A DNA stretch of 64,000 nt from UBA2031 sp037189985 (GTDB taxonomy: Bacteria; Pseudomonadota; Gammaproteobacteria; Pseudomonadales; Moraxellaceae): positions 186,001-250,000 of the forward strand of contig JBBCJX010000031.1 of the NCBI GenBank assembly GCA_037189985.1. The letters are read 5' to 3'. The notes beneath the pieces are model-generated. The model made no database searches and was not told where the DNA came from. It was given only the letters and a program-made list of their open reading frames with translations. Below, piece after piece: positions 9,284-18,146 of the stretch. The translations under genes and the position numbers were made by a program. Numbering within the stretch: position 1 is the stretch's first letter; each line of letters opens with the position of its first letter.

Positions 9284-10123
9284 ATGTCACTTCATGTTTT
9301 CCAGACCCGTGCCGGCCACAAGCTGGCTCTCACCCAGGCTGGCCCGGATGACGGCGTGCCGGTGATCTTTCTCCATGGCGGCGGCCAGACACGCCACGCC
9401 TGGTCACGCAGCGTGGCCAGCCTGGGAGCCAAGGGCTGGCGTGCCATGGCGGTGGACATGCGCGGCCATGGCGACAGTGACTGGCCCGGCAGCTACCGGG
9501 TCAGCAACTTTGCCGAAGACGTGCTAGAGCTGGCACAGGCACAGGCCGTCCAACCGGTACTTGTAGGCGCCTCGCTGGGCGGACTCTCCTCACTGCTGGC
9601 CAACGCTGGCCCTGCCGGCGAAGTATCCCGCGCCCTGATCCTGGTTGACGTGGCACCCCGGCTCAAGGCCGACGGTGTCGACCGCATCCTCGGCTTCATG
9701 GCCGCCCATCCCGACGGCTTTGCCAACCTCGACGAGGCCGCTCTGGCGGTTGGCAATTACCAGCCCCAACGCAAGCAGCAAGGTGACAGCAGCGGCTTGC
9801 GCAAGAACCTCCGGCAGCGCGAGAACGGCCGCTGGTACTGGCACTGGGACCCGGCCATGCTTGCCTCCTTCCAGCAGCGCCGTGAAGCCAGCGACCCTGC
9901 CGACGAAGAACGATTCCATAACGCCGCCGGCAAGCTGACACAGCCGGTACTTCTGGTGCGCGGCACACAGAGCGACGTGATTGACGACGAGATCATCCGT
10001 GAATTTTGTGAGCGCGTACCGCATGCCCGCGTCGCCGATGTTGGCGGCGCCGGGCACATGGTGGCGGGTGACCGCAACGACGTATTCCTGTCCGCCGTCA
10101 CCAAATTCCTGTCAGCCCTGTAG
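9284..10123 (+). CDS. Alpha/beta hydrolase
   Basis: A 279-aa alpha/beta hydrolase with FLHGGGQTRHAW (oxyanion loop), a VGASLGG nucleophile elbow (Ser near residue 95) and a C-terminal His in GGAGHMVAGDRND. The layout resembles peroxidase-type and epoxide-hydrolase-type members. A GGGAG ribosome-binding site sits seven bases before the ATG. It converges on the WS/DGAT gene with five bases between stops. Substrate unknown. Confidence 0.85.
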   Translation: MSLHVFQTRAGHKLALTQAGPDDGVPVIFLHGGGQTRHAWSRSVASLGAKGWRAMAVDMRGHGDSDWPGSYRVSNFAEDVLELAQAQAVQPVLVGASLGGLSSLLANAGPAGEVSRALILVDVAPRLKADGVDRILGFMAAHPDGFANLDEAALAVGNYQPQRKQQGDSSGLRKNLRQRENGRWYWHWDPAMLASFQQRREASDPADEERFHNAAGKLTQPVLLVRGTQSDVIDDEIIREFCERVPHARVADVGGAGHMVAGDRNDVFLSAVTKFLSAL

Positions 10124-10128
10124 CCCTC

Positions 10129-11529
10129 TCAGGCCGTAGCGACCCGGGCCTGCGCCGGCTGGCCCGCCGCCGCTTCCTCCAGGTCACGGATGGCGTTTTC
10201 CAGATAATCCAGCAGGCGCTGCATGGAAGGCAGCGTGCGCCGGCAGGCCGTGATGCCGAACTCGAGCTGGTCCACATAGCTCAAGAGCGTGATGTTGAGC
10301 GCGGCATTGTTCATGAGCAAAGCCACCGGATAGATGCCCTCCAGCCGCGCGCCATTCCAGTACAGGTGCTCGCGCGGCCCCGGCACATTGGAAATCACCA
10401 CGTTGAAGGACTGCCAGGCGGGAATCATGCCGGTGAGCAGGTTGATGCCGCTGGGCGCCATGGACACCGCCGTGTACAGCAGTTGCTCACGGGCATTGAG
10501 GCTGCGGCTGCGCTGCTTGGCGGCCTGCACCGAATCCATGACCTGCCGCAGGCGCTGCACGGGGTCCGCCACGTGCGTGCCCAGGCTGGCCAGGATCACC
10601 GCGATCTGGTTGCCGCCTTCTTCGTCGCCCTCTTCCCGCAGGGACACCGGCACCAGCGCCACCAGCGGCTTGTCGGGCAGGGCATTCTGGCTTTGCAGGT
10701 AATCGCGCAGGGCTGAGCCGCAGATGGCGAGCACGACGTCGTTCACGGTGGCGCCATAGGCCTCGCCGATGGCGCGGATGCGCGACATGGCAAAGGACTG
10801 CGCGGCGAAACGGCGCGAGCCGGTGATGCGCTGGTTGATGAGGCTGGCGGGCGCGTCAAAAGCCGTCACGATGTGGGCACGACGGCGCGTCAAAGTCTTG
10901 CCCACTTCACGGGCCACATGCGGCAGGGTCATGGCATGGCGTGCCACTTCCACGCGCAACTGCTCCGTCAGCCATTCGCCCCGGCTTTGCTGCGCGGCAG
11001 GATCACGCTCCTTGCGCGACAGCGGCGGCACGGCCCAGGCCGGCGGAATGTCGCGCGCGTCCGGGCCCTGGCCCAGCGTGCGCATCATGAGGCGCATGCC
11101 GGCCATGCCATCCATCATGGAGTGGTGCATCTTGGTATAGAGCGCGAAGCGGCGACCCTCCACGCCCTCGATCAAATGCGCCTCCCAGAGCGGACGCTCG
11201 CGGTCCATGAGGTTGCTGTGCTCGGCCGACACATAGGCCAGCAACTCGCGGATGCGGCCGGGTTTGGGCAGCGCGGAATGGCGGAAGTGGTGTTCCAGGT
11301 CGAACTGCGTGTCCTCTTTCCAGAAATGCTGGCCGAAGCGGGTGACGACGCGCTGGTTGAACGGTTTCTGGATGGTCGTGAACGTCCGCAGGTGTTCGGC
11401 CAGCCGGCTCACGTAATCGTCACCGGCCTCCTCCGGCCAGGAAAAAAGCTGGAGGGTTCCGATATGCATGGGCTGCTGGCGCCGTTCCAGCAGCAGGAAC
11501 ATCCGGTCTATGGGCTTGATCAGTTTCAT
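10129..11529 (-). CDS. Wax ester synthase/diacylglycerol acyltransferase (WS/DGAT)
   Basis: About 466 aa, the usual size for WS/DGAT bifunctional acyltransferases. These join acyl-CoA to long-chain alcohols or diacylglycerol to make wax esters and triacylglycerol storage lipid. The catalytic HHxxxDG motif is seen as HHSMMDG near residue 135. The PLW motif (RERPLWEAHL) lies before it and the SNVPGP motif in the C-terminal half. The ATG at 11529 has AAGGAG about ten bases upstream and replaces a GTG at 11547. It could be read from the secretin-like gene 200 bases upstream; no clear terminator lies between. Confidence 0.92.
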   Translation of the reverse strand: MKLIKPIDRMFLLLERRQQPMHIGTLQLFSWPEEAGDDYVSRLAEHLRTFTTIQKPFNQRVVTRFGQHFWKEDTQFDLEHHFRHSALPKPGRIRELLAYVSAEHSNLMDRERPLWEAHLIEGVEGRRFALYTKMHHSMMDGMAGMRLMMRTLGQGPDARDIPPAWAVPPLSRKERDPAAQQSRGEWLTEQLRVEVARHAMTLPHVAREVGKTLTRRRAHIVTAFDAPASLINQRITGSRRFAAQSFAMSRIRAIGEAYGATVNDVVLAICGSALRDYLQSQNALPDKPLVALVPVSLREEGDEEGGNQIAVILASLGTHVADPVQRLRQVMDSVQAAKQRSRSLNAREQLLYTAVSMAPSGINLLTGMIPAWQSFNVVISNVPGPREHLYWNGARLEGIYPVALLMNNAALNITLLSYVDQLEFGITACRRTLPSMQRLLDYLENAIRDLEEAAAGQPAQARVATA

Positions 11530-11731
11530 CGTCAGGCGCTCCTTCACGTCGGCGCATGGTAATGAAGGCCGTCAGCAATAGAACCAACTGGTCACGATAT
11601 TTCAGGATGGCCGACAGGCTATCTGACGAAAGGCGCTCCGCTCACGCGAAGCGAAGCACCCGCCGCCAATTTTCATGAGTTTTCCAGCCGGTCACGGCGC
11701 TGCTCTCGCAGGCCCGCTTCCCTTCCCGGCT

Positions 11732-13258
11732 TCAGCGCATCACCTGCTCGCGCAGGAACGCCGCGAGGAAGCCGGACACATCCGGTGCCTGGTACAGCAC
11801 CTGGCGCCGGCGGATGCTGGCGTACTCGGGCGTGGCCACGCCCATGGTGCGCATCGCCTCCAGCACACGCATCTCGTGCGAACCGCGAAACACCGCCGGC
11901 TCGGACAGGACGCCCAGCACCAGGGTCTCGGAGGAGGCCGTTTCCTCACGCGAGCTGCCAAATGCACCGCCGATGCCCGGCACGCGACGCAAGCCCGACT
12001 GGCCCGCGCTGTCGTGCTGCTGCCTGCCGTTGCTGATCGTGCCCAGCACCACCGGGCGACCATAGGGAAAATGCCCGGACACGGTGTACTTGTTGGTCGA
12101 CACATTGAGCACCTGCGAATTCTGCGCGGGCTCCAGCGCCGCCACCGAACTGAACTCGAAATCCAGCTTCAGCTTCACGAACTCCGGCGTGGCCGACTCC
12201 GGCTGCATGTTCAGCATCGTGCCGGTCTTGGCCGTGTATTCGGTGGCGTTGCTGTTCTGGCTGCCGGCAAACAGGATGGTGATGTCGGAGCCCTCGCGCA
12301 CTTCCGAGGTTTCACCGATGGTGGTGATGACCGACGGCGTGGCGTTGATGTGGACGCTGCTGCCGTTGTTCATCGGCGCGAATCGCAGCGCGTACTGGAT
12401 GTCCGGCACGGACAGGTGCGGTTGCAGGAGCAGCCGGCGCGAACGCGACACGCTGCCGTCGCTGTCCCAGGTCTTCTCGTACTGGTAGGTGTTGTCGCCT
12501 TCCGACGCTCCCAGCCGCACGGCCAGGTCGTTGAGGAAACCGCTGCCGCGCGTCACGGCATCGGAAAAATAACGGCGCACGAAATACACGCTGGCGGTGA
12601 CATTGAGGTTGCGGCAGGCCGGGGCTTCGTCGCGGTTCCCGGCATCGCAGGTCAACTCGTCACTGATGCCGCCGCTGCCGGTCGCGTGGGGAATCGTCAC
12701 CAAGGGCGCGGCATACGTCGTATCCGCCGGGGAATAGACGGCGCGGATGAAGCGGCTGGCCGGGTCGTCGTCCTGCCGGGCGGCGGCCTGCATGGCGTCG
12801 AACAGCGTGCGGGCCACGCGCTCGTCGCCATTGCGCAGCGCCGCCAGGGCCGAGAGCGCCCAGTACTGGCTGCGGTTCTCGGCCAGCGCGGCATTCATGA
12901 AGGCGATCTGCGCTTCGGAGAAATTGCCCAGGCCCATTTCGGTGAGGCCGAGTCCGGCATGGGACGGCGCATGGTCGCGGGCCAGGCGCGCGGCACTGGC
13001 GAAGGCGGCGCGCGCGAACACGACCCTGTTCTGCTCCAGCCGGTCGCTTTGCAGGAGCGCGATGCCGTATTCGAAATGCCGCCGCCAGTCGTAGCTGCCC
13101 AGGTTCTGCGGCGCTTCCATCTGGACGGGCTGGCGCGGCAGGCCGCCACAACCCGTCAGCGCCAGGCTGGCGCCCAGCACCAGAAACAGTGCCGGCCGCC
13201 CCCTCACCCGGGCCTTGTCTACCGGTTGCCTGTTCAGCCGCCGCATTGCGCCTTCCAT
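11732..13258 (-). CDS. TPR and secretin-like lipoprotein
   Basis: A 508-aa exported protein with a lipobox (ASLALTGCGG). Residues about 45-200 are helical and TPR-like (repeated Ala-rich helices such as GLGLTEMGLGNFSEAQIAF). The C-terminal third resembles the core of type II/III secretins: TPSVITTIGETSEVREG matches the conserved secretin strand, and RRVPGIGGAFGSS followed by ETLVLGVLSEP resembles the terminal secretin motif in the shortened PilN/BfpB style. That reading is by eye. If right, it would form an outer-membrane ring. A second possible start at 13246 has a GGAAGG site. Overlaps the upstream gene by about 25 bases. No ATPase or pseudopilin gene is adjacent. Confidence 0.55.
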   Translation of the reverse strand: MEGAMRRLNRQPVDKARVRGRPALFLVLGASLALTGCGGLPRQPVQMEAPQNLGSYDWRRHFEYGIALLQSDRLEQNRVVFARAAFASAARLARDHAPSHAGLGLTEMGLGNFSEAQIAFMNAALAENRSQYWALSALAALRNGDERVARTLFDAMQAAARQDDDPASRFIRAVYSPADTTYAAPLVTIPHATGSGGISDELTCDAGNRDEAPACRNLNVTASVYFVRRYFSDAVTRGSGFLNDLAVRLGASEGDNTYQYEKTWDSDGSVSRSRRLLLQPHLSVPDIQYALRFAPMNNGSSVHINATPSVITTIGETSEVREGSDITILFAGSQNSNATEYTAKTGTMLNMQPESATPEFVKLKLDFEFSSVAALEPAQNSQVLNVSTNKYTVSGHFPYGRPVVLGTISNGRQQHDSAGQSGLRRVPGIGGAFGSSREETASSETLVLGVLSEPAVFRGSHEMRVLEAMRTMGVATPEYASIRRRQVLYQAPDVSGFLAAFLREQVMR

Positions 13259-14433
13259 TCCTGCGCCTTGCTGACCAGGTCACCGTGCTTGCCCATCAGG
13301 TCGGCAATGCGTTCCACGGACTTGTCCTTGAGGTCCTGCATCTTCTTTTCCTTCATGTCGGACACGTCGGCGAGATAACCAAAGGGCGCAGGAATGGTCA
13401 CGGTGGGCAGGCTCACACTCTTGCTGTCGCCCTTGTACTTGAATTTGGCGGAGGTCTTGAGCTTGAGGGAATCCTTGCTGCTGTTCAGGGAGAAATCCTT
13501 GATGCACAGCGACACGCTCACGCTGTCAGTCGCCTTGAACATGGGCACGCAGACTTCCTTGCCGCTCGTGTCGCTCATCAGGTACTGGTAGAGGTTGAGC
13601 TTTTCCCAGTTGTTGTCGCTCCACTTGTAATAGGTGTTGTACGAGAGGCTGATGTCTTCGACCTTGCCCAAGAGGAATTTCTGGTCGCCCCCGTTGATTT
13701 CCGCGGTGTCCGGGTACTGGGCATACAGGCGCAGGTCCAGCTTGAACTGGATGGTGCGCTCGTACTGACCGTCAAAGGTCTTCTTGTCCTTGGCATGCAG
13801 GAAGAACAGCGGGTAGCCGTTCTTGCGGAGGTCGTCCAGCTTCTGCTTCTTGTCCTGCAGGTCGGCCGCCACATGCACCACCTTGCAGATGGTTTTCTTC
13901 GCCGTCTTGAACTTGTCGGTGGTCGCGCTGTCGAGCTGGCCGAGCGCCGCGCCCAGGGCCGCGTCTTCGGTGCTCTGGCTGCAACGGATCTGGGCAATGT
14001 CGAGCTTGGTGTTGTCCTCGTTGGCCGCCGCCTGGGCCAGTTGCTCGGCATTGGCCATGGTGGTGGTGACCTTGGGCGGCAGCTTGGTCTGCTGCTTGCC
14101 TTCGGCGAGCGGCGAGGTGAAGCCCGCGAGGTTGTAGCCACTGTTGACCAGTTGCGTGGCGTCCTTGGCGGACTTGTTCAGCGCCTCGAACGCATCAAAG
14201 AATTTCTGGGAATAATCCTTGCTGGAGGCGGACTCGAAATCCTTCTTCACATTGCCTTCTGTCGTGCTGGCATCACTGGAAAGGCTGCCGATCCTGGCCT
14301 TGATGTCGTCCAGCATGGCCGGGCAACTGCTGGCGGCGGCAAGACCCGGCGACAGCGCCATGGCCAGCGCCAGTGTCATCGGCAAGACCTGCCCCACCCC
14401 TGTTTTTTTCTGTTCTTTCATGTCGTTGTGCAT
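13234..14433 (-). CDS. Exported protein of unknown function beside secretin-like gene
   Basis: About 399 aa with a signal peptide (VLPMTLALAMALSPGLAAAS). I do not recognise the mature sequence. It is Lys- and Asp-rich, has a helical N-terminal half, paired Cys residues and a beta-rich C-terminal half, and ends AQCGG. The ATG at 14433 has GAGGAAG six bases upstream and is preferred to the frame opening at 14499. It overlaps the secretin-like gene downstream, so the two products probably work together. A palindrome 72-87 bases upstream matches one upstream of the response-regulator gene, pointing to control by the neighbouring two-component system. Confidence 0.7.
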   Translation of the reverse strand: MHNDMKEQKKTGVGQVLPMTLALAMALSPGLAAASSCPAMLDDIKARIGSLSSDASTTEGNVKKDFESASSKDYSQKFFDAFEALNKSAKDATQLVNSGYNLAGFTSPLAEGKQQTKLPPKVTTTMANAEQLAQAAANEDNTKLDIAQIRCSQSTEDAALGAALGQLDSATTDKFKTAKKTICKVVHVAADLQDKKQKLDDLRKNGYPLFFLHAKDKKTFDGQYERTIQFKLDLRLYAQYPDTAEINGGDQKFLLGKVEDISLSYNTYYKWSDNNWEKLNLYQYLMSDTSGKEVCVPMFKATDSVSVSLCIKDFSLNSSKDSLKLKTSAKFKYKGDSKSVSLPTVTIPAPFGYLADVSDMKEKKMQDLKDKSVERIADLMGKHGDLVSKAQEWKAQCGG

Positions 14434-14504
14434 GGTGTCTTCCTCGACGCAGCCAATGGAACCCGTAAAGGGACGAGGTTGACGCCCGGACAGGGGCACC
14501 GGAA

Positions 14505-14520
14505 TACCATGAACATGGTA
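14505..14520. promoter_or_regulatory. Palindromic operator TACC-N8-GGTA
   Basis: TACCATGAACATGGTA is a perfect 16-bp inverted repeat upstream of the exported-protein gene. A related site lies upstream of the response-regulator gene at 17113. The 7-2-7 geometry is typical of NarL/FixJ-type regulators, so the adjacent regulator is the natural candidate. Confidence 0.5.
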
Positions 14521-14553
14521 AGGGCCGCAGAAACAGGGGCTCGGGAAAGACGC

Positions 14554-16374
14554 TCAGGGCAGATCGGAGGACGGTTGTTCCGGCGCTGGCAATTGCAGCG
14601 GCAGCACCAGCGTCAGCCGGGTGCCGGCCGCCAGCGCCTCGATGCGCAGGTCACCGCCCAGTTGCAGGGCGCGGCGGCGCATGTTGTCCAGGCCCGAGCC
14701 GCGGCCCTGCGGGGCGAAGGGCTGGCCGTCGTTCTCGACTTCGATACGGGCACGGTCGCCCGTCTCGATGTCGCCACGCAGGCTGATACGCGTGGCCGGG
14801 CCGTGGCGCAGGGCATTGGTCACCGCTTCCTGCAGGATGCGCAGCACGTTGAGGGCATGTGTTGGCGTGACGCCCGCGATTTCCGGCAACCGCGCCATGG
14901 ACCAGTCCAGCACGATACCCATGCGCCGGAGCTGACGCTCCAGCCGTTCGCGAAAACCGGAGAGCGCCACGGTGAGCTCCCGGTCGCTGATATCCAGCGA
15001 ATGAATGACCACGCGCAGGTCGTCCAGCGCCTCGCGCGCCGAACGCTCGATGTCCCCCGCCCGCTCGCGCTCGGCCAGGGCGATGATGGAGGCGAGATGC
15101 CCGCTCAGGCCATCGTGCAGGTCCACGGTGAGGCGCTGGCGCTCCTCATGGCGCACGCGCTGCGCGGCCTCGCGCCGCTCCTCCGCATGCAGCCGCGCCA
15201 GTTCCGCCTCGCGCTCGGCCAGGCGCTGCGTGAGGTAGACGTTGACGTTGTCCAGTTGCGTGAGGCTGACGCTCAAGCGGCGCATGAGGATCATGGAAAT
15301 GCCGATGAGGATGAGCGGGCGGTAGTAGACGGAGAGAAGCACGGGCCCGTCCAGCTTTCCCGCCATCACCGCGATGTCGTGCCCGCTCACCAGGGCGGCC
15401 AGGAGTAGCGGCAGCAGGAGCAGCCAGGCCTCCCCCAAACGCCTGACCACGGCCCCCCAACCGATGATGAGCAGGCTGGCCAGGAGGCCGGCGATGTTGA
15501 GGGGCATATTCACCAGCAAGGCGAGTTGGCGCACGGGTACGAGCCCCGTCAGCGCCAGCGCCATGCAGGCCAGCGGCACCGCCCAGGCGGCGATCTTGAG
15601 CCAGCGTGGCACCGGCAGCCCGACGATGAGCAGGGCCATGACGGGAAAGATGGCGCTGGCCGCCGCCAGGACAATGAAGGCATACGGCAGGAAGTCGAAG
15701 ATGCGCGGATGCAGGTGCCCGATCAGGCTGGCATAGGCCGGTATCGAGGTCAGCAGCAACAGCGTCAGCCAGCCGAAGAGCGGCTCCCGGGGCCGGTACA
15801 ACCAGAGCACCAGCACCACCACGGCAATCAGCAGATGGCCGGCAAGCACCATCAGGCGCAGGTATTCCAGCAGGAAAACCCGGACGTGGTAGTAAGGCGC
15901 CAGCTCGGCAGCAGTGCCGATGTAAACCGGCGACAGGTAGCCCCGCATCACTCCAACGGATTGCAGGTGTAGGTCGATGACGTTCTCGCCTTCCGCCAGC
16001 AAGAGGGGCGGCAAAGGCAGGAGCGCCACGCCCCCCGAGGCCATCCCCAGCATCAGCGCCCGGTTTCCCGTATCACCGATAAGGTGGCCTGCCACCTCGG
16101 CGGTGACGCGCTGGCTGAACATGGGAATGAAGAGATAAAGCGGCTGCTCCGGCACCCGGGCAAGCGGGAAACTGAGGCGGTAATGCGCCGAGCCGCCCCG
16201 CTCTGCGTGCGCGACCGGCAGGGAAACCGGCCCGGCTGCCTCTCCACTCGCCGCATCCACGCGCGTGACACTGTTGATGGCGGGCATCTGTGGCTCGGGA
16301 AGCGGCAGCCACAGCGGCGCGCTGCCGGCCACGATGAACAAGCCCCACAGCAACACCCAGACAGCGCGCCTCAC
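14554..16374 (-). CDS. Sensor histidine kinase (DISM-like membrane part, HisKA_3)
   Basis: A 606-aa membrane histidine kinase. It has an N-terminal signal or anchor, an extracytoplasmic domain to about residue 165, seven or eight hydrophobic helices (about 170-375) in 7TM-DISM style, a coiled coil (TQRLAEREAELARLHAEE), then a HisKA_3 phosphoacceptor (LTVDLHDGLSGHLASII, His near residue 410) and a HATPase_c domain (LQEAVTNALRHG as N box; GSGLDNMRRRA as G box). This is the NarX/LiaS type that partners with LuxR-family regulators. It starts at a GTG overlapping the regulator stop (GTGA). The signal is unknown. Confidence 0.9.
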   Translation of the reverse strand: MRRAVWVLLWGLFIVAGSAPLWLPLPEPQMPAINSVTRVDAASGEAAGPVSLPVAHAERGGSAHYRLSFPLARVPEQPLYLFIPMFSQRVTAEVAGHLIGDTGNRALMLGMASGGVALLPLPPLLLAEGENVIDLHLQSVGVMRGYLSPVYIGTAAELAPYYHVRVFLLEYLRLMVLAGHLLIAVVVLVLWLYRPREPLFGWLTLLLLTSIPAYASLIGHLHPRIFDFLPYAFIVLAAASAIFPVMALLIVGLPVPRWLKIAAWAVPLACMALALTGLVPVRQLALLVNMPLNIAGLLASLLIIGWGAVVRRLGEAWLLLLPLLLAALVSGHDIAVMAGKLDGPVLLSVYYRPLILIGISMILMRRLSVSLTQLDNVNVYLTQRLAEREAELARLHAEERREAAQRVRHEERQRLTVDLHDGLSGHLASIIALAERERAGDIERSAREALDDLRVVIHSLDISDRELTVALSGFRERLERQLRRMGIVLDWSMARLPEIAGVTPTHALNVLRILQEAVTNALRHGPATRISLRGDIETGDRARIEVENDGQPFAPQGRGSGLDNMRRRALQLGGDLRIEALAAGTRLTLVLPLQLPAPEQPSSDLP

Positions 16375-17054
16375 AACCGGATCAACCCCAGGCGCGAAGC
16401 CTCAAAGACCGCCTCTGAACGGTTGTTGGCCGCCAGCTTGCGGTAAATGCTCTTGATGTGGACGGGAACGGTCTGCCGCGACATGCCGAGCCGCTCCGCC
16501 AGTTCGGCATAGGTGAAGCCCTTGGCAATGCCCCAGAGGATTTCCGTTTCCCGTGGCGTGAGCGCCTCCGCCAGCGGTGCGGGCGTCGGGGCCGGGGCCT
16601 GCGCGTTCAGGCGGCGCACGATGACGCGGGCGATGGAGGAAGAAATCGGAGAGCGGCCGGCGCGCAACTCCTCGATGGCCTCCACCAGTTCCAGGGAGTC
16701 GGCATCCTTGAGGAGGTAACCGGCGGCACCGGCCTCAATGGCCTCGATGACGGTCGCATCGTCCGCCAGCACGGAAATCACCATGGCATCGGCAGCAGGA
16801 TTGATGGCGCGCAGCAGGCGGATGGCCTGCGTGCCGTGGCCATCGGGCAGGCGCAGGTCGGTCATGAGCAGGTCCACCACCTGCGTTTGCAGGGCGTGCA
16901 CCGCCTCTGCCAGGGTCTCGCAGGCCGCCACGAGCTGCCCGCCCGGCCACGCCTCCAGGATGCGCGCGAAACGCTCGCGCAAGGGCCCGTCGTCCTCGAC
17001 GAGCAGCACCCGGCATGGCACCGGCACGTTGTTCCCGCCCGTTTCTCCGTTCAT
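16371..17054 (-). CDS. NarL/FixJ-family response regulator
   Basis: About 227 aa. The receiver domain (residues 10-125) has the acidic pair in LLVEDDG, the phosphoacceptor Asp in LLMTDLRLPDGHG and the Lys in GYLLKDADS. The LuxR-type HTH is at the C-terminus (LTPRETEILWGIAKGFTYAELAERLG...). It is coupled to the histidine-kinase gene. The start is either ATG 17054 or GTG 17063; neither has a strong ribosome-binding site. A TACC-N8-GGTA element lies about 60 bases upstream, suggesting autoregulation. Confidence 0.93.
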   Translation of the reverse strand: MNGETGGNNVPVPCRVLLVEDDGPLRERFARILEAWPGGQLVAACETLAEAVHALQTQVVDLLMTDLRLPDGHGTQAIRLLRAINPAADAMVISVLADDATVIEAIEAGAAGYLLKDADSLELVEAIEELRAGRSPISSSIARVIVRRLNAQAPAPTPAPLAEALTPRETEILWGIAKGFTYAELAERLGMSRQTVPVHIKSIYRKLAANNRSEAVFEASRLGLIRL

Positions 17055-17112
17055 GGCTGCCACGTATACGTCACGATGCGGCGACTCTGCAATGAATCCG
17101 GCCGCGCCTGAA

Positions 17113-17128
17113 TACCATGAATGCGGTA
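17113..17128. promoter_or_regulatory. Palindromic operator TACC-N8-GGTA, second copy
   Basis: TACCATGAATGCGGTA shares the sequence GAATACCATGAA with the site at 14505 and keeps the outer TACC/GGTA arms, though the inner right half diverges. It lies upstream of the response-regulator start. Confidence 0.42.
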
Positions 17129-17160
17129 GGCGGGAACGGTATTACGGAGCGGTGGCGCGC

Positions 17161-18144
17161 TCACCACCAGAGACGCACGCCCGCCAGCAGCCTGGCCTCA
17201 CGGCCATCCTCGCCGGCGGCACGGGCCAGGTCCGCTGTGTCGCCCCACTGGCGGGACCACTCGATGCCGGCATAAGGTGCGAACTCGCGGCGGATTTCGT
17301 AGCGCAGGCGCAGGCTGAGGGCGGTATCGGTCAGGCCTCGGCCCAGGCCCTTTTGAGGGTCGGCCTTGCCCTGCGCGTTCATCTCCAGACGCGGTTGCAG
17401 GATGAGGCGATTGGTGAGGCGCATTTCGTATTCCAGCTCCACATCCAGCGCCGTGCGGCCACCCTCACCCACATGGACAGCGGCACCTACCTCGAAGAAA
17501 TACGGTGCCAGTCCCTGTACTCCCAAAGAAAGAAAAGTGCGGTCCGGGCCCGCCCCGCCCTGCTGCCGCAGGCCCAGCGTGGCGTCCCACCAGCGCGCGA
17601 AGGCGTGGCTGCCGTAAAGACGGGTGTCGAGATGCCTGGTGCGGCCCTGCCCGCGCTCACCTTCGCTGGTGAGCCACAGGCGGTTGAAGGCGTCACCCCA
17701 AGAGGCGCTGGCTTCCCAAGCGAGGGCTGTGTGGCCGTCGGCGTCCTGCGCTTCGAAGCGGTCGGCGCGGAGCAGGAAGTAGCGGGCGTTGCCCATGTGC
17801 TCCTGCATGTCCATGCCACCGAGATCAGGGAAGGCGGCGGCGAGTTCTTCCGGCGTGGGGGGCGGATAGGCAGTTTCGGTGGAGGGCGACGGCATGGCGT
17901 GAGTGGCATGAGCGTCGTGCGTCGTGTGGTCGGCGTGCATGGGGTGATGATGGGCGTGGTCGTCCATGGCGAAGGTGGGCGAACTCATCACCAACATGCC
18001 AAACAACACTGTCGTTCCCGCGCAGGCGGGAACCCAGTGCCTTGTACGGAGGCTGGCAGAAACAAGAGTCACCGGGTCCCCGCCTGCGCAGAGACGACAC
18101 ATCGAAAAAAAGAGGCGGCCCATAATCAGGAATATGCTTTCCAT
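17161..18144 (-). CDS. copB: Copper resistance outer-membrane protein CopB
   Basis: About 327 aa. The mature part begins with a His- and Met-rich stretch (DDHAHHHPMHADHTTHD) and continues as an outer-membrane beta-barrel ending in VRLWW, with a C-terminal aromatic residue as usual for barrels. It is the partner of the multicopper oxidase CopA in copper tolerance. The ATG at 18144 has GGAGG seven bases upstream, inside the copA stop region. The signal-peptide region is odd: about 30 codons between MESIFLIMGRLFFSM and VLFGMLVMSSPTFA come from a REP-like inverted repeat. Whether export still works, or a later start is used, cannot be told. Confidence 0.85.
   Translation of the reverse strand: MESIFLIMGRLFFSMCRLCAGGDPVTLVSASLRTRHWVPACAGTTVLFGMLVMSSPTFAMDDHAHHHPMHADHTTHDAHATHAMPSPSTETAYPPPTPEELAAAFPDLGGMDMQEHMGNARYFLLRADRFEAQDADGHTALAWEASASWGDAFNRLWLTSEGERGQGRTRHLDTRLYGSHAFARWWDATLGLRQQGGAGPDRTFLSLGVQGLAPYFFEVGAAVHVGEGGRTALDVELEYEMRLTNRLILQPRLEMNAQGKADPQKGLGRGLTDTALSLRLRYEIRREFAPYAGIEWSRQWGDTADLARAAGEDGREARLLAGVRLWW
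18011..18098. repeat. REP-like inverted-repeat element inside copB
   Basis: Two arms of about 25 bases (18011-18035 and 18074-18098) are inverted copies matching at about 21 of 25 positions. Each contains its own GC hairpin (CCCGCGCAGGCGGG type). Termini are GTCGT and ACGAC. This is the common dispersed proteobacterial element whose translation gives peptides like VPACAGTT. Here it stays in frame within the copB leader. Confidence 0.75.
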
Positions 18145-18146
18145 GT

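Noticed and set aside
11675..13378. 567-codon open frame on the plus strand
   Set aside because: Antisense shadow of the secretin-like gene, with Arg/His-rich composition and no motif.
13189..15408. 739-codon open frame on the plus strand
   Set aside because: It lies antisense to three well-supported minus-strand genes (secretin-like, exported protein, histidine kinase). Its translation is a His/Arg/Gly/Leu-rich mirror with no domain, as expected opposite GC-rich genes.
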